Source: Hominimerdicola alba 8
GTDB lineage: Bacteria > Bacillota > Clostridia > Oscillospirales > Ruminococcaceae
Direction of reading: 5' to 3'
DNA length: 54,201 nucleotides
Assembly (NCBI RefSeq): GCF_000178155.2
Contig: NZ_ADKM02000093.1
Coordinates: 1-54,201, forward strand
Below are positions 43,245 to 52,413 of the stretch, one piece after another (the stretch's first letter is position 1; each line of letters starts with the position of its first letter). The notes beneath the pieces were generated by a model. The model saw only the letters and a program-made list of their open reading frames with translations. It did no database searches and was not told the DNA's origin. Both the position numbers and the translations under genes were made by a program.

Positions 43245-46200
43245 ATGAGCAGTATCACAAAAAAGGTCGCCGCATTCGCTGCATCAATGGCGTTGGCGGC
43301 AACATCGAATGTCGGACTGATGAGCAGTATAAAGGCAAGTGCTGCTTATGGTGTCGGCGGCAATGGCAAAGCCATCATGGAATACCTTGACAGAGGCATC
43401 TATGCCGTAAAAAGCGGCAGCGGTATGTTCGTCAGCTGGCGTTATAATGCCAACGATGCCGATGATGCAGAGTTCAGGCTCTACCGTGATGATAAGCTGA
43501 TCTACACAAGCAGGTCGGGTGATGCCACTTCCTATCAGGACAACGGCGGCAGTACAAACTCAAAGTACCGCGTTGACTGTGTATCGGGCGGCAAGACCGT
43601 CAACTCCCGGACCTGTAAATTCACATCGGCAAACAATTATTTCGACATCAAGCTGAACAGTCCTGGCAGTCAGTATTCGCCCAACGACTGCTGCGTAGGC
43701 GATGCTGACGGCGATGGTCAGTACGAGATATTCCTGAAATGGGATCCAAGCAATTCAAAGGATAATTCCCAGCAGGGCAAGACCGATAATGTTTTCATCG
43801 ACTGCTATACCCTCACAGGCAAACAGTTATGGCGTATCGATCTGGGCAAGAATATCCGCGCAGGTCAGCACTATACGCAGATGTGTGTTGCTGATTTCGA
43901 CTGTGACGGCAAAGCCGAACTCATCACCAAGACCGCCGACGGCACCAAAGACGGCAAGGGTAAAGTCATCGGCAGCGGCAGCAAGGACTACCGCAACGGT
44001 AACGGCTATATCCTTGACGGTCCTGAGTATATGACCCTCTTTGACGGTCAGACAGGCGCGGCACTTGATACCATCGATTTCCCTGTACCGCGCGGCAAAG
44101 TTTCCGACTGGGGCGACAACTACGGCAACCGTGTTGACCGAATGAACAGCGGCATCGCCTACCTTGACGGTGTACACCCCAGCGCCATCTACGGCAGAGG
44201 TTACTACACAAGACTTACATGGTCGGCTGTCGATGTCAGAAACAAAAAGCTGGTCAAGAGATGGGTCTATGACTCCACATTCAATAAGTCAGCTGCGGGC
44301 TGGGGCTGCGGAAACCATAACGTAATGGTCGCTGACTGCGATAATGACGGCAAGCAGGAGATATTCACAGGCGCAAACTGCATCGATGACAACGGTAAAC
44401 TGCTCTGGTCAACAGGCGACCTTCACGGCGATGCCATGCACGTTGGTGACCTTATCCCAGACAGAGAGGGTCTTGAAGTCTGGGAGTGCCATGAGGACAA
44501 GCCCTACGGTGAAAGCTGCTACGATGCCAAAACAGGCAAAAAGATATTCCATATAAACAATTCCAAAGATACAGGACGCTGTGCCGCCGACAATATCTGG
44601 GCAGGCAATAAGGGCGCAGAATTCTGGGGCGCTGCCGACGGCAACGTGTATAACTCATCAGGTAAGAAGATAGGCGGCACAAAGCCCGCACAGAACTTCT
44701 TCATCTACTGGGACGGCGACCTGGAACGTGAGATACTTGATGGCAACAAGATATCCAAAATGACAGGTGCCGACAAGATAGACCGCATATTCACCGCTAA
44801 CGGCTGCGGTACCAACAACAGTTCAAAGTCCGTACCCTGTATGACAGCAGACCTCTTCGGTGACTGGCGCGAAGAACTGATACTCAGGACCGATGATAAC
44901 ACAAAACTCCGCATATGGTGTACCACAAGCACCACTAAAGTGCGTCTTACCACTCTCATGCACGATATGCAGTATCGCGCCCAGAACTGCTGCCAGCAGA
45001 GCGCATATAATCAGCCTCCCCATGTCAGCTATTATCTCGGCAGTGATGCACCGCTGCCCGCAAGACCGAAGGTGCTGATGAATAATTCCGCTGTACCTTC
45101 CGATCCGATCATAGATGACCCCGTACAGCCGATCACAAATGTCAGCAAGAAGTTCGATCTCGGCGCAAATTCTACCAACGGCTTCACCACCGTCGAAGCG
45201 GCAGATAAGTATTCCGCAGGCAAGGGCTACGGCTTCTCGGGAAATGATGTCAAAGATGTGTCAGCCGCAGGCAGAAACGAACTCAGCGATGCTGTACAGT
45301 TCACAGGCAGCACCACTTTCAATGCAGATGTCCCCAACGGACTCTACAAAGTAAAGGTAACTCTCGGCAATACCACACGAACCAGCGTTTATATGGAGAA
45401 CATGCTCCAGATAGTCAACATGACAGGCAATAACGCCACAGACGAGATCATTCTCCCCGTTACCGACGGTCAGCTGAATATCCGCGCAGCCGCAGGCAAG
45501 GAGGGCAACGCCTACTCCATCAGTGCCATCGAGATAAACAAAATATCCGACAGCACCACCATGCCGAAAACTGTATGGCTCTGCGGTGATTCTACCGTGT
45601 GCAACTACTATCCGCTCGATTCAAGCACTCAGGCAGGCTGGGGTCAGATGCTCGGCAAATATCTCGGCAGCGATGTGTATATAAGAAATATGGCAGCAAG
45701 CGGCGAATATGCCAAGGGCTTTGTAGATCACGGCAACTTCAGCTGTATCGAAAAATACGGCAAGAGCGGTGATACATTCATCATCTCCATTGGTATAAAC
45801 GACAGCAAGTACTATAACGGCACTGAGTACCGTAAGGTAGTCACCGATATGGTCAAGAGAGCCAAAGCCAAAGGCATGGAGGTCATACTCGTCAAGCAGC
45901 AGGGCAGAAAGGGCGACTACTCTCTGTCACCTCTTCTCAAGAGCAGGTATTTCTCTGCCGAACTTGACAAGATAGCTTCCGAACAGGGCTGCAAGGTGAT
46001 AGACCTGTTCACACTTTGGCAGGACTACTGCGTATCTGTCGGCGCATCAAAGGCAGATTCCATGTACATCGACAATGTTCACCCCAACCGCACAGGCGCA
46101 GATAAGCTGGCTGAACTCGTGGCATCACAGCTGGGCGGCACACCTTCTTACTCTTCTGATATCATCGATGGTCAGATATATACCATCAAGAATGTCAACA

Positions 46201-47387
46201 GCGGTCTGTATCTCTCGGTAGAGGGTGCGAACGCCGCCAACGGCTCAAATGTTGAGCAGTCTTCCGCAAACGGCACACAGATACAGTTCAGGGCAGTTGC
46301 GGCAGGTGACGGTTACTTCTATCTGGTATCTCAGCTGGGCGACGGCAAGTCCTACGCACTCGATGTTACAGGCAGACATACCGATGATGAAACCAATATC
46401 GAGATATATGAATTCAACAAGGGCGATAACCAGAAGTTCATGATAAACAAGAATGCCGACGGAACATACAGCATACTCACAAAGATAACCGACGGCAAGT
46501 CCGCACTCGATGTCAACGGCAAGTCCCGCGACAACGGCGCAAATGTCCAGCAGTATACCTATAAGGGCAGTGATAACCAGAAATGGTACTTTGAAACTGT
46601 CAAGCCCGCTGTCACCCCCGACCCGATAACACCATCTGTTCCCGCAACAGATATCGTTGACGGCAAGGTGTACACATTCAAGAATGTCAACAGCGGTCTG
46701 TATCTCTCAGTAGAGGGTGCGAACGCCGCCAACGGCTCAAATGTCGAGCAGTCTTCCGCAAACGGCGCACAGACACAGTTCAGGGCAGTTGCGGCAGGTG
46801 ACGGTTACTTCTATCTGGTATCACAGCTGGGCGACGGCAGATCCTACGCACTTGATGTTTCAGGCAGAAATACCGACAATTCTGCCAACATCGAGATCTA
46901 CACCTTCAACAAGGGCGATAACCAGAAGTTCAGGATAGACAAGAATGCCGACGGAACATACAGCATACTCACCAAAATTACCGACGGCAAGTCCGCACTC
47001 GATGTCAACGGCAAGTCCCGCGACAACGGCGCGAATGTCCAGCAGTATACCTACAACGGCGGCAATAACCAGAAATGGTATGCCGAAACAGCTTCTCCCG
47101 CTGTGATCGGTACAGGTTCATATCCCGAAGTCACAAAGATCGAGTACAGCGAAACATACCATCAGTTCCGCATAAGCTGGACACCTGTAAAGAATGCGGA
47201 TAAGTACGGCATAGCTGTTTACATCGCAGGCAAGTGGAGAGTTCAGGCGTACACCGATGCGACCACATTCATTTCGCCCAAGCTGAAAGCAGGCGAAAGC
47301 TACAGAATGCTCATCGCCGCAAGATCAGGCGGTAACTGGGATCTCACCGACATGAACAAGAGAACTTTCATTGTGACCGTAAGATAA
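43245..47387 (+). CDS. Multimodular rhamnogalacturonan lyase (PL11), SGNH/CE12-like esterase, two ricin-type modules and CBM37
   Basis: 1380 residues. Signal peptide to about 33 (KASA). Residues 35-620 are a PL11 rhamnogalacturonan lyase (YesW/YesX type): MEYLDRGIYAV, GDADGDGQYEIFLKWDP, VADFDCDGKAEL, GDWREELILR. Residues ~635-770 form a galactose-binding-like domain (CBM35-like). Residues 775-965 are an SGNH hydrolase resembling CE12 acetylesterases: CGDST (nucleophile Ser783), NMAASGEY, GINDS and DNVHPN (Asp943, His946). Two ricin-B/CBM13 modules, nearly identical at DNA level, occupy ~972-1125 and ~1136-1285, and CBM37 follows (HQFRISWTPVKNADKYGIAV). Deacetylation and lyase cutting of pectin backbone would act together on one cell-attached enzyme. 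ATG 43245 has GGAGGA upstream. Confidence 0.93.
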   Translation: MSSITKKVAAFAASMALAATSNVGLMSSIKASAAYGVGGNGKAIMEYLDRGIYAVKSGSGMFVSWRYNANDADDAEFRLYRDDKLIYTSRSGDATSYQDNGGSTNSKYRVDCVSGGKTVNSRTCKFTSANNYFDIKLNSPGSQYSPNDCCVGDADGDGQYEIFLKWDPSNSKDNSQQGKTDNVFIDCYTLTGKQLWRIDLGKNIRAGQHYTQMCVADFDCDGKAELITKTADGTKDGKGKVIGSGSKDYRNGNGYILDGPEYMTLFDGQTGAALDTIDFPVPRGKVSDWGDNYGNRVDRMNSGIAYLDGVHPSAIYGRGYYTRLTWSAVDVRNKKLVKRWVYDSTFNKSAAGWGCGNHNVMVADCDNDGKQEIFTGANCIDDNGKLLWSTGDLHGDAMHVGDLIPDREGLEVWECHEDKPYGESCYDAKTGKKIFHINNSKDTGRCAADNIWAGNKGAEFWGAADGNVYNSSGKKIGGTKPAQNFFIYWDGDLEREILDGNKISKMTGADKIDRIFTANGCGTNNSSKSVPCMTADLFGDWREELILRTDDNTKLRIWCTTSTTKVRLTTLMHDMQYRAQNCCQQSAYNQPPHVSYYLGSDAPLPARPKVLMNNSAVPSDPIIDDPVQPITNVSKKFDLGANSTNGFTTVEAADKYSAGKGYGFSGNDVKDVSAAGRNELSDAVQFTGSTTFNADVPNGLYKVKVTLGNTTRTSVYMENMLQIVNMTGNNATDEIILPVTDGQLNIRAAAGKEGNAYSISAIEINKISDSTTMPKTVWLCGDSTVCNYYPLDSSTQAGWGQMLGKYLGSDVYIRNMAASGEYAKGFVDHGNFSCIEKYGKSGDTFIISIGINDSKYYNGTEYRKVVTDMVKRAKAKGMEVILVKQQGRKGDYSLSPLLKSRYFSAELDKIASEQGCKVIDLFTLWQDYCVSVGASKADSMYIDNVHPNRTGADKLAELVASQLGGTPSYSSDIIDGQIYTIKNVNSGLYLSVEGANAANGSNVEQSSANGTQIQFRAVAAGDGYFYLVSQLGDGKSYALDVTGRHTDDETNIEIYEFNKGDNQKFMINKNADGTYSILTKITDGKSALDVNGKSRDNGANVQQYTYKGSDNQKWYFETVKPAVTPDPITPSVPATDIVDGKVYTFKNVNSGLYLSVEGANAANGSNVEQSSANGAQTQFRAVAAGDGYFYLVSQLGDGRSYALDVSGRNTDNSANIEIYTFNKGDNQKFRIDKNADGTYSILTKITDGKSALDVNGKSRDNGANVQQYTYNGGNNQKWYAETASPAVIGTGSYPEVTKIEYSETYHQFRISWTPVKNADKYGIAVYIAGKWRVQAYTDATTFISPKLKAGESYRMLIAARSGGNWDLTDMNKRTFIVTVR
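46171..47084 (+). repeat. Direct repeat coding the two ricin-type modules
   Basis: Two copies of about 425 bases, offset by 492, with long identical stretches (for example AATGTCAACAGCGGTCTGTA at 46191 and 46683). Differences cluster in the middle. Recent duplication or gene conversion is likely. Confidence 0.85.
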
Positions 47388-47416
47388 CGACATCTCCTAT
47401 AATGTTAACCAACCAC

Positions 47417-47468
47417 CTCCCAAATGAAAGACTGCTGATCTGCGCAGGGTCAGCAGTCCGATAGGGAG
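47417..47468. other. Nested hairpin of unknown role
   Basis: CTCCC (47417-47421) pairs with GGGAG (47464-47468), enclosing a perfect 9-bp stem GACTGCTGA/TCAGCAGTC (47430-47438 with 47450-47458). It lies about 30 bases after the lyase stop codon and has no T-run, so it is not a standard terminator; it may protect the mRNA 3' end. Confidence 0.45.
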
Positions 47469-47507
47469 AACCTGAGTTTGATGACATTAAGCTATAATTC
47501 TTCCATG

Positions 47508-47562
47508 AAAACCGCCCTCTCCGAGCATTCCGCATCGGTGGGGGCAGAGTTTTCTCTTTTTT
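47508..47562 (+). terminator. Imperfect intrinsic terminator after the lyase gene
   Basis: AAAACCGCCCTCTCCGA pairs imperfectly with TCGGTGGGGGCAGAGTTTT, followed by CTCTTTTTT. It resembles the hairpin at 41823-41862. Confidence 0.65.
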
Positions 47563-47674
47563 ATGACCATTCACTCTGAAATAATTTTTATATGCAGTCA
47601 TATGTCGAACCGCAGCCGTTAAGTTAATATTTCAATATAATTATGTTTAAATAGACGAATTTCTCAGTTTAATA

Positions 47675-47889
47675 TTGACATAAAAGTTGTGTTTATGATA
47701 TACTGTTATCGTTAATTAGATATTTTGCTTAATTAAAATAAGACTTATCTTACTTTGGCTGAGATGAAGTAAATAAAGCATTGAAATGACTTCTGTCCCA
47801 TAAGGCAGATACCCGCCAAAAGCCGAATATAACACCGTTACACAGCTGTTTAATATCCACGTATCCCGCAGGATAAGCAGACTTTTTTT
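47675..47889 (+). ncRNA. Candidate small RNA with own promoter and terminator
   Basis: TTGACA (47675-47680), 18-base spacer, TATACT (47699-47704) would start an RNA near 47711. The next ~180 bases have no open frame with a ribosome site but several hairpins: TTACTT/AAGTAA near 47750-47775 and TCTGTCC/GGCAGA near 47792-47810. A final stem TATCC/GGATA leads into ACTTTTTTT (47881-47889). It contains GGCTGAGATG, which recalls the TPP riboswitch, but the remaining TPP core is absent. It matches no RNA class I know. Confidence 0.4.
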
Positions 47890-47977
47890 GCATAGTAGAC
47901 AGCTTTAATATATTAATCAACTTATATAAAAAATGTTAATTCGGTAATTCACTGAATATTTGTTAACTTTTTGATGG

Positions 47978-48006
47978 TTGACAAATCCGACCATAAGTGA
48001 TATAAA
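47978..48006 (+). promoter_or_regulatory. Sigma-A promoter upstream of the phosphopantetheinyl transferase gene
   Basis: TTGACA (47978-47983), 17-base spacer, TATAAA (48001-48006). It would give a leader of ~185 bases that contains a weak terminator-like stem AGACTC/GGGTCT followed by TTTATTT (48113-48137) and box 4. A second weak promoter, TTGGCA (48136) and TAATTA (48159), overlaps box 4. Confidence 0.6.
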
Positions 48007-48146
48007 TATTAATTGTTTGAATGATACAAAGTGAAGTCGTCAGAACTGTCACATATTACAAATAAATATTGCGGCGGCGCTGATATGTCAGTGCAGTGTC
48101 AGTCGGTTTTCAGACTCGGTTATCGGGTCTTTTATTTGGCAAAACG

Positions 48147-48162
48147 GTTAGTTTAGACTAAT
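48147..48162. promoter_or_regulatory. DtxR-like operator, box 4
   Basis: GTTAG-TTTAGA-CTAAT, 37 bases before the phosphopantetheinyl transferase start and overlapping the possible -10 element TAATTA. Confidence 0.7.
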
Positions 48163-48198
48163 TATTTATAAGGTCTTTCAGATAGGGGGTAAAAAGCG

Positions 48199-48891
48199 AT
48201 GTCAATTATTTATATTGCACATATCTCTGATCTGACCCAACCTATAACCGAAAACATGCTGTCTAAGCTGACCCCACAGCGCAAAGCGCGAATGTGCCGC
48301 TACAGACAGCACAGCGATAAACTTCGGTGCGTGGCGGCGGCACTGCTTGCAAGGCTCGGCGCACAGGAATTTTTCTCGGATACAAATGTGCAGGTCTTCA
48401 TGCCCGCAGGTATGCCCCCTTATGCGGTCAGCGGAGATAAGGTCTGCCGCATGAGCATTTCTCACACCGCCGACCGCGTTATGTGCATGACTGACAGCGA
48501 AGACTGCGGCGTTGATATCGAATCCGAACACGCCTGCCGTGAAGCTGTCGGGCTTGCCAAAAGGTATTTCTTCACTTCCGAAGCGGCATGGATATGCGCG
48601 GCTGAAACCGAAACCTTACGCGCCGAACGTTTCGCACGCATCTGGACGGCTAAGGAAGCATATCTTAAATACTGTGCCACAGGTCTGCGGCGGGGACTTG
48701 ATACTTTTTGCATAACGGCAGGCGATGACGGAGTTTCCGTGACCGACCCCATGATGCCTGCGGCGCATCTTTACAGCATTGCCGATAAAGACGGCGGCTT
48801 TGTTTACACAGCCTTCTCACGTACCCCTGTTGAGAGGTTTACTAAGGTGGAAAGTGATGTATTGTTCTGTGACTGGGTTAGGCTAAACTAA
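48199..48891 (+). CDS. Sfp-type 4'-phosphopantetheinyl transferase
   Basis: 230 residues. Family motifs SISHT (86-90), GVDIE (104-108, magnesium-binding Asp and Glu) and WTAKEAYLK (149-157) are intact. It moves the phosphopantetheine arm of coenzyme A to carrier domains of non-ribosomal peptide or polyketide synthases. None of these synthases is in the window, but the adjacent transporter genes and the two flanking DtxR-like boxes fit a siderophore locus continuing beyond the right edge. AGGGGG lies nine bases before ATG 48199. The last codons form part of box 5. Confidence 0.92.
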   Translation: MSIIYIAHISDLTQPITENMLSKLTPQRKARMCRYRQHSDKLRCVAAALLARLGAQEFFSDTNVQVFMPAGMPPYAVSGDKVCRMSISHTADRVMCMTDSEDCGVDIESEHACREAVGLAKRYFFTSEAAWICAAETETLRAERFARIWTAKEAYLKYCATGLRRGLDTFCITAGDDGVSVTDPMMPAAHLYSIADKDGGFVYTAFSRTPVERFTKVESDVLFCDWVRLN

Positions 48892-48892
48892 C
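48877..48892. promoter_or_regulatory. DtxR-like operator, box 5
   Basis: GTTAG-GCTAAA-CTAAC overlaps the last codons and stop of the phosphopantetheinyl transferase and lies 54 bases before the first ABC transporter gene. It suggests the transporter genes have an additional control point. Confidence 0.65.
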
Positions 48893-48945
48893 TATATGAT
48901 ATCTCTGTATTGATCGCAATATCGATCGGAAAGGAAATGATAGAC

Positions 48946-50661
48946 ATGGGAGATGTATTCAAATTTGTGCGTGATAAGAGTGCGGCTGTGATCTCGGCTA
49001 TCCTTGCTGTGATCTCAGTTTTTGCAGGTCTTGTCCCGTATCTTGCGGCGGCAAAACTGCTTACAGCACTTGTAAGCGGGCAGATAACCGAAAGCATGAT
49101 ATGGAAATGGGGTGCGGCGGCACTTGTGGGCTACTTTTTAAAGACCTTGCTCTTGTCCGTTGCATCGAGCATATCTCACCGCATGGCGTATTCGACCATG
49201 AGTGAGATAAGAACAGCCCTTGCACAGAAACTTCTTCGCGTACCGCTTGGCACAGTCCGCGAAAAGAGGATAGGCGAGTATAAACAGATGCTTATGGACG
49301 AGATAGAACACCTCGAATACCCGCTGGCACATATGGTGCCCGAACTGACCTCTAACCTCATCGGTTTTCTGGCTGTGCTTATCTACATTTTTGTGATCAA
49401 CTGGAAGCTGGGACTTTGCGCTGTCGGCACACTTATCGTCGGCTTCATCATATACGGCATGATGACCGCAGGTCACGACCTTATGGAGATATTCAAACAG
49501 TTCACCTCAGATAGTGAGAAGATGACAGGCATAATGGTCGAATATGTCGGCGGCATGGAAGTCATAAAGGCATACGGCAGAACTGCTTCGTCTATGGAAA
49601 AATTCACATCATCTGTCATGAAGTTCAAGGATTCGATGATGACATGGTTCAAACACTGCTATCCGTTCATGGCAGGATTTTACGTGGTCACACCCAACAG
49701 TCTTCTGTTCATACTGCCTATAGGCACAGCGATGCTCGCAAGCGGCAAACTTGAACTTTCAGAACTTATCATGTGTATGCTTCTGGCTTTCGGCGTGGCA
49801 GAACCTCTCATAAAAATAGTTGAATTCTCCGACAACATCACAGCCATCACCACCACAATGAAAAAGGTAAACGAGGTGCTGGAACTTGAAGAGATGGAGA
49901 AAGGCACCGTCAAAGCACAGGGCGCTGAGGTCATTACCGCCAAAGATGTAAAGTTTGCCTACAAGGAGAAGGAGATACTTCACGGTATCAGCTTCAGTGT
50001 GAAAAAGGGCGAGAAGATAGCTTTTGTCGGCGCTTCCGGTTCAGGTAAATCTACCATCGCGAAACTTCTTGCAAGGTTCTACGATGTCAAAGATGGAAGT
50101 ATCCTCTTAGACGGCACAGATATACGCAATATCGATATGGACAGCCTTATGCAGCAGCTGAACTATGTCACACAGGATAACTACCTGCTGGATATGACCA
50201 TTGCAGACAATATCCGTCTTGGCAACCCCGACGCAACAGATGCACAGGTCGAAGAGATAGCAAAGCGCACTGGCTGTCACGATTTCATAATGACACTGCC
50301 CGATAAGTATAACACCACCGTAGGCGGTGCAGGCGCAAAACTCTCAGGCGGACAGAAACAGCGTATCGCTATCGCACGCGCCATGCTGAAAAATGCGCCT
50401 ATCATCATACTTGATGAAGCTACAGCCTACATGGACCCCGAAAATGAAGCACTGGTGCAGAGTTCGATAAACGAACTTGCAAAGGATAAAACACTTATCA
50501 TGATAGCCCACCGCTTGCAGACAGTCACCGACTGCGACAGGATATATCTGGTCGATAACGGCAATATCAAAGCATTCGGCACTCATGAAGAACTTCTGAA
50601 AAACAGTGAAGAATATCGTTCGATGTGGGCACACCACAGCGGAGAGGGGGAAGCAAGATGA
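48946..50661 (+). CDS. ABC half-transporter (membrane plus ATPase domain), first of a pair
   Basis: 571 residues: six-helix exporter-type membrane domain (about 1-310) and ATPase domain with Walker A GASGSGKST, signature LSGGQKQRI, Walker B IIILDEAT and switch His IAHRLQT. Start: ATG 48946 with AAAGGAA about nine bases upstream. It overlaps the next gene by ATGA, so the two form a heterodimer. Pairs with this fold next to siderophore genes (YbtP/YbtQ, equibactin locus) import metal-siderophores despite their exporter fold; I infer the same here from the PPTase, ECF genes and DtxR-like boxes. Confidence 0.92.
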   Translation: MGDVFKFVRDKSAAVISAILAVISVFAGLVPYLAAAKLLTALVSGQITESMIWKWGAAALVGYFLKTLLLSVASSISHRMAYSTMSEIRTALAQKLLRVPLGTVREKRIGEYKQMLMDEIEHLEYPLAHMVPELTSNLIGFLAVLIYIFVINWKLGLCAVGTLIVGFIIYGMMTAGHDLMEIFKQFTSDSEKMTGIMVEYVGGMEVIKAYGRTASSMEKFTSSVMKFKDSMMTWFKHCYPFMAGFYVVTPNSLLFILPIGTAMLASGKLELSELIMCMLLAFGVAEPLIKIVEFSDNITAITTTMKKVNEVLELEEMEKGTVKAQGAEVITAKDVKFAYKEKEILHGISFSVKKGEKIAFVGASGSGKSTIAKLLARFYDVKDGSILLDGTDIRNIDMDSLMQQLNYVTQDNYLLDMTIADNIRLGNPDATDAQVEEIAKRTGCHDFIMTLPDKYNTTVGGAGAKLSGGQKQRIAIARAMLKNAPIIILDEATAYMDPENEALVQSSINELAKDKTLIMIAHRLQTVTDCDRIYLVDNGNIKAFGTHEELLKNSEEYRSMWAHHSGEGEAR

Positions 50662-52400
50662 TAGAACTGCTCAGACAATTTATGGAACTTTGCGGCAATA
50701 AAAGCGGCAAAATAAAAAAGAGCATCTTTGTAGGCGCTCTTGACGGTATGTTTGAATCACTGCCTTTCACAGCGGTGTTCTACCTGTTCACCCGCCTTAA
50801 GGAACTGCATTTTCAGGCAGATGCACTCACAAAGAAAGATGTTCTCATAATAAGCGTGATCTTCCTCGTTGGTGTCATCGGCAGATGGATATGCAAATAC
50901 TTCGTCTACAATTTACAGAGCGTTGCAGGCTATGAAGCCGCCGCTGAAACACGCTGTGATATAGGCGACCACCTCAAAAAGGTTTCGATGGGCTTCTTCT
51001 CTTCAAGAAGTATCGGTGATACCATAACCACACTTACAGATGATATCCATTTCATGGAACAGAACGCCTCAAACATTCTCGAAAAGAGCATAAATAATGT
51101 GATAAGCGTGCTCACACTGACTATCTGCATGCTGTTCTTTGACCTGCGCATCGGTGCGGCATTTATCGTTGGTGCGCTGATATCTGTTGCGATAATCAGT
51201 TCACAGCAGAAAACTTCGAGAGTTGTGGTCGAAAAGCTGAAAGATAACCAGATGAAGACCAACAACAAAGTCCTTGAATATCTTGAGGGCATCACAGTCT
51301 ATAAACTGTTCCCCAATGCAGGTTCGGCAAAAAACGATATGGGCAAAGTTTTCTCCGAGCATTCAAAGCACGAACTAAGCCTTGAAAAGAACTTCATCTT
51401 CGGAAGTTTCTGGTTCCTCGCTGTTGAGCGCATCACCGCCAGCATCATCATTTTCGCATCGGCATGGCTGGCAATGAAAGGTTCGCTGGATATCGTAAAA
51501 GCGGCAGTACTGCTGGTAGGCGCTTTCGCACTGTATAAGCCCCTCGAAAATCTCGGCACTGTCATGGGCATGGTGAGAATGATGGATATATCCATGAAGC
51601 GCATACGTGAAACAAAGAATATCCCTGTAATGGAGGGCGGCAATAAAAATGCCGATAGGTTCGATATAGCACTTGACCATGTATCATTCAGCTATGATGG
51701 TGATGATGCTGTCATCTCAGATGTCACACTGGATATCCCCGCACATAAGATGACCGCCATAGTCGGACCGTCAGGCTGCGGCAAGACCACCCTGACACGC
51801 CTTATGGCTCGCTTCTGGGATGTAAGCAGCGGCACAGTGCGCATCGGCGGCGTAGATGTGCGCGATATTCAGCCCGAAACGCTGTATCAGTATTTCAGCA
51901 TAGTTTTCCAGAACGTATTCCTGTTCAACGATACCATCGAGAACAATATCCGTTTCGGCAAACCCGATGCTACCCACGAAGAAGTCGTAAATGCCGCAAA
52001 GCGTGCCTGCTGTCACGAGTTCATCTCACAGCTTGAAAACGGCTATGACACCCTTGCAGGCGAGAACGGCAGTTCGCTTTCGGGCGGCGAAAAACAGCGT
52101 ATCGCTATGGCGCGTGCTATACTCAAAGATGCGCCAATAATCATTCTTGACGAAGCAACATCAAGCGTTGACCCCGAAAACGAATGGATGATGGTCAAGG
52201 CTATCGATGAACTGGTGGAGGGCAAGACCGTTATAATGATAGCACACAAGATGCGCACCATTATGAATGCCGACCAGATAGTCGTCATGGAAAACGGACG
52301 CATACACGGCACAGGCACCCATGACACACTGCTCGAAAAAGACAGCATCTACCGCAGTTTCTGGGATAACAGAAAAAATGCGGCAAGCTGGAAGATATAA
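50658..52400 (+). CDS. ABC half-transporter, second of a pair
   Basis: 580 residues, same exporter-type architecture: membrane domain ~1-315, then Walker A GPSGCGKTT, signature LSGGEKQRI, Walker B IIILDEATSSVDPE and IAHKMRT. Start ATG 50658 overlaps the TGA of the first half-transporter; GGAGAGGGGG lies upstream. Followed 13 bases later by the ECF S component gene, giving one operon. Confidence 0.92.
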   Translation: MIELLRQFMELCGNKSGKIKKSIFVGALDGMFESLPFTAVFYLFTRLKELHFQADALTKKDVLIISVIFLVGVIGRWICKYFVYNLQSVAGYEAAAETRCDIGDHLKKVSMGFFSSRSIGDTITTLTDDIHFMEQNASNILEKSINNVISVLTLTICMLFFDLRIGAAFIVGALISVAIISSQQKTSRVVVEKLKDNQMKTNNKVLEYLEGITVYKLFPNAGSAKNDMGKVFSEHSKHELSLEKNFIFGSFWFLAVERITASIIIFASAWLAMKGSLDIVKAAVLLVGAFALYKPLENLGTVMGMVRMMDISMKRIRETKNIPVMEGGNKNADRFDIALDHVSFSYDGDDAVISDVTLDIPAHKMTAIVGPSGCGKTTLTRLMARFWDVSSGTVRIGGVDVRDIQPETLYQYFSIVFQNVFLFNDTIENNIRFGKPDATHEEVVNAAKRACCHEFISQLENGYDTLAGENGSSLSGGEKQRIAMARAILKDAPIIILDEATSSVDPENEWMMVKAIDELVEGKTVIMIAHKMRTIMNADQIVVMENGRIHGTGTHDTLLEKDSIYRSFWDNRKNAASWKI

Positions 52401-52413
52401 AGGGAGGATAATC

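Noticed and set aside
46171-47084. Direct repeats considered as a mobile or CRISPR-like array
   Set aside because: They are two in-frame copies of a ricin-type carbohydrate-binding module within one gene.
47368-47601. Minus-strand open frame of 77 codons
   Set aside because: It runs through the lyase terminator region, is low in hydrophobic residues and has no convincing ribosome site.
47740-47830. GGCTGAGATG resembling the conserved part of the TPP riboswitch
   Set aside because: The second conserved half (ACC TGATCTGGGTAATGCC-like) is missing and no thiamine gene follows.
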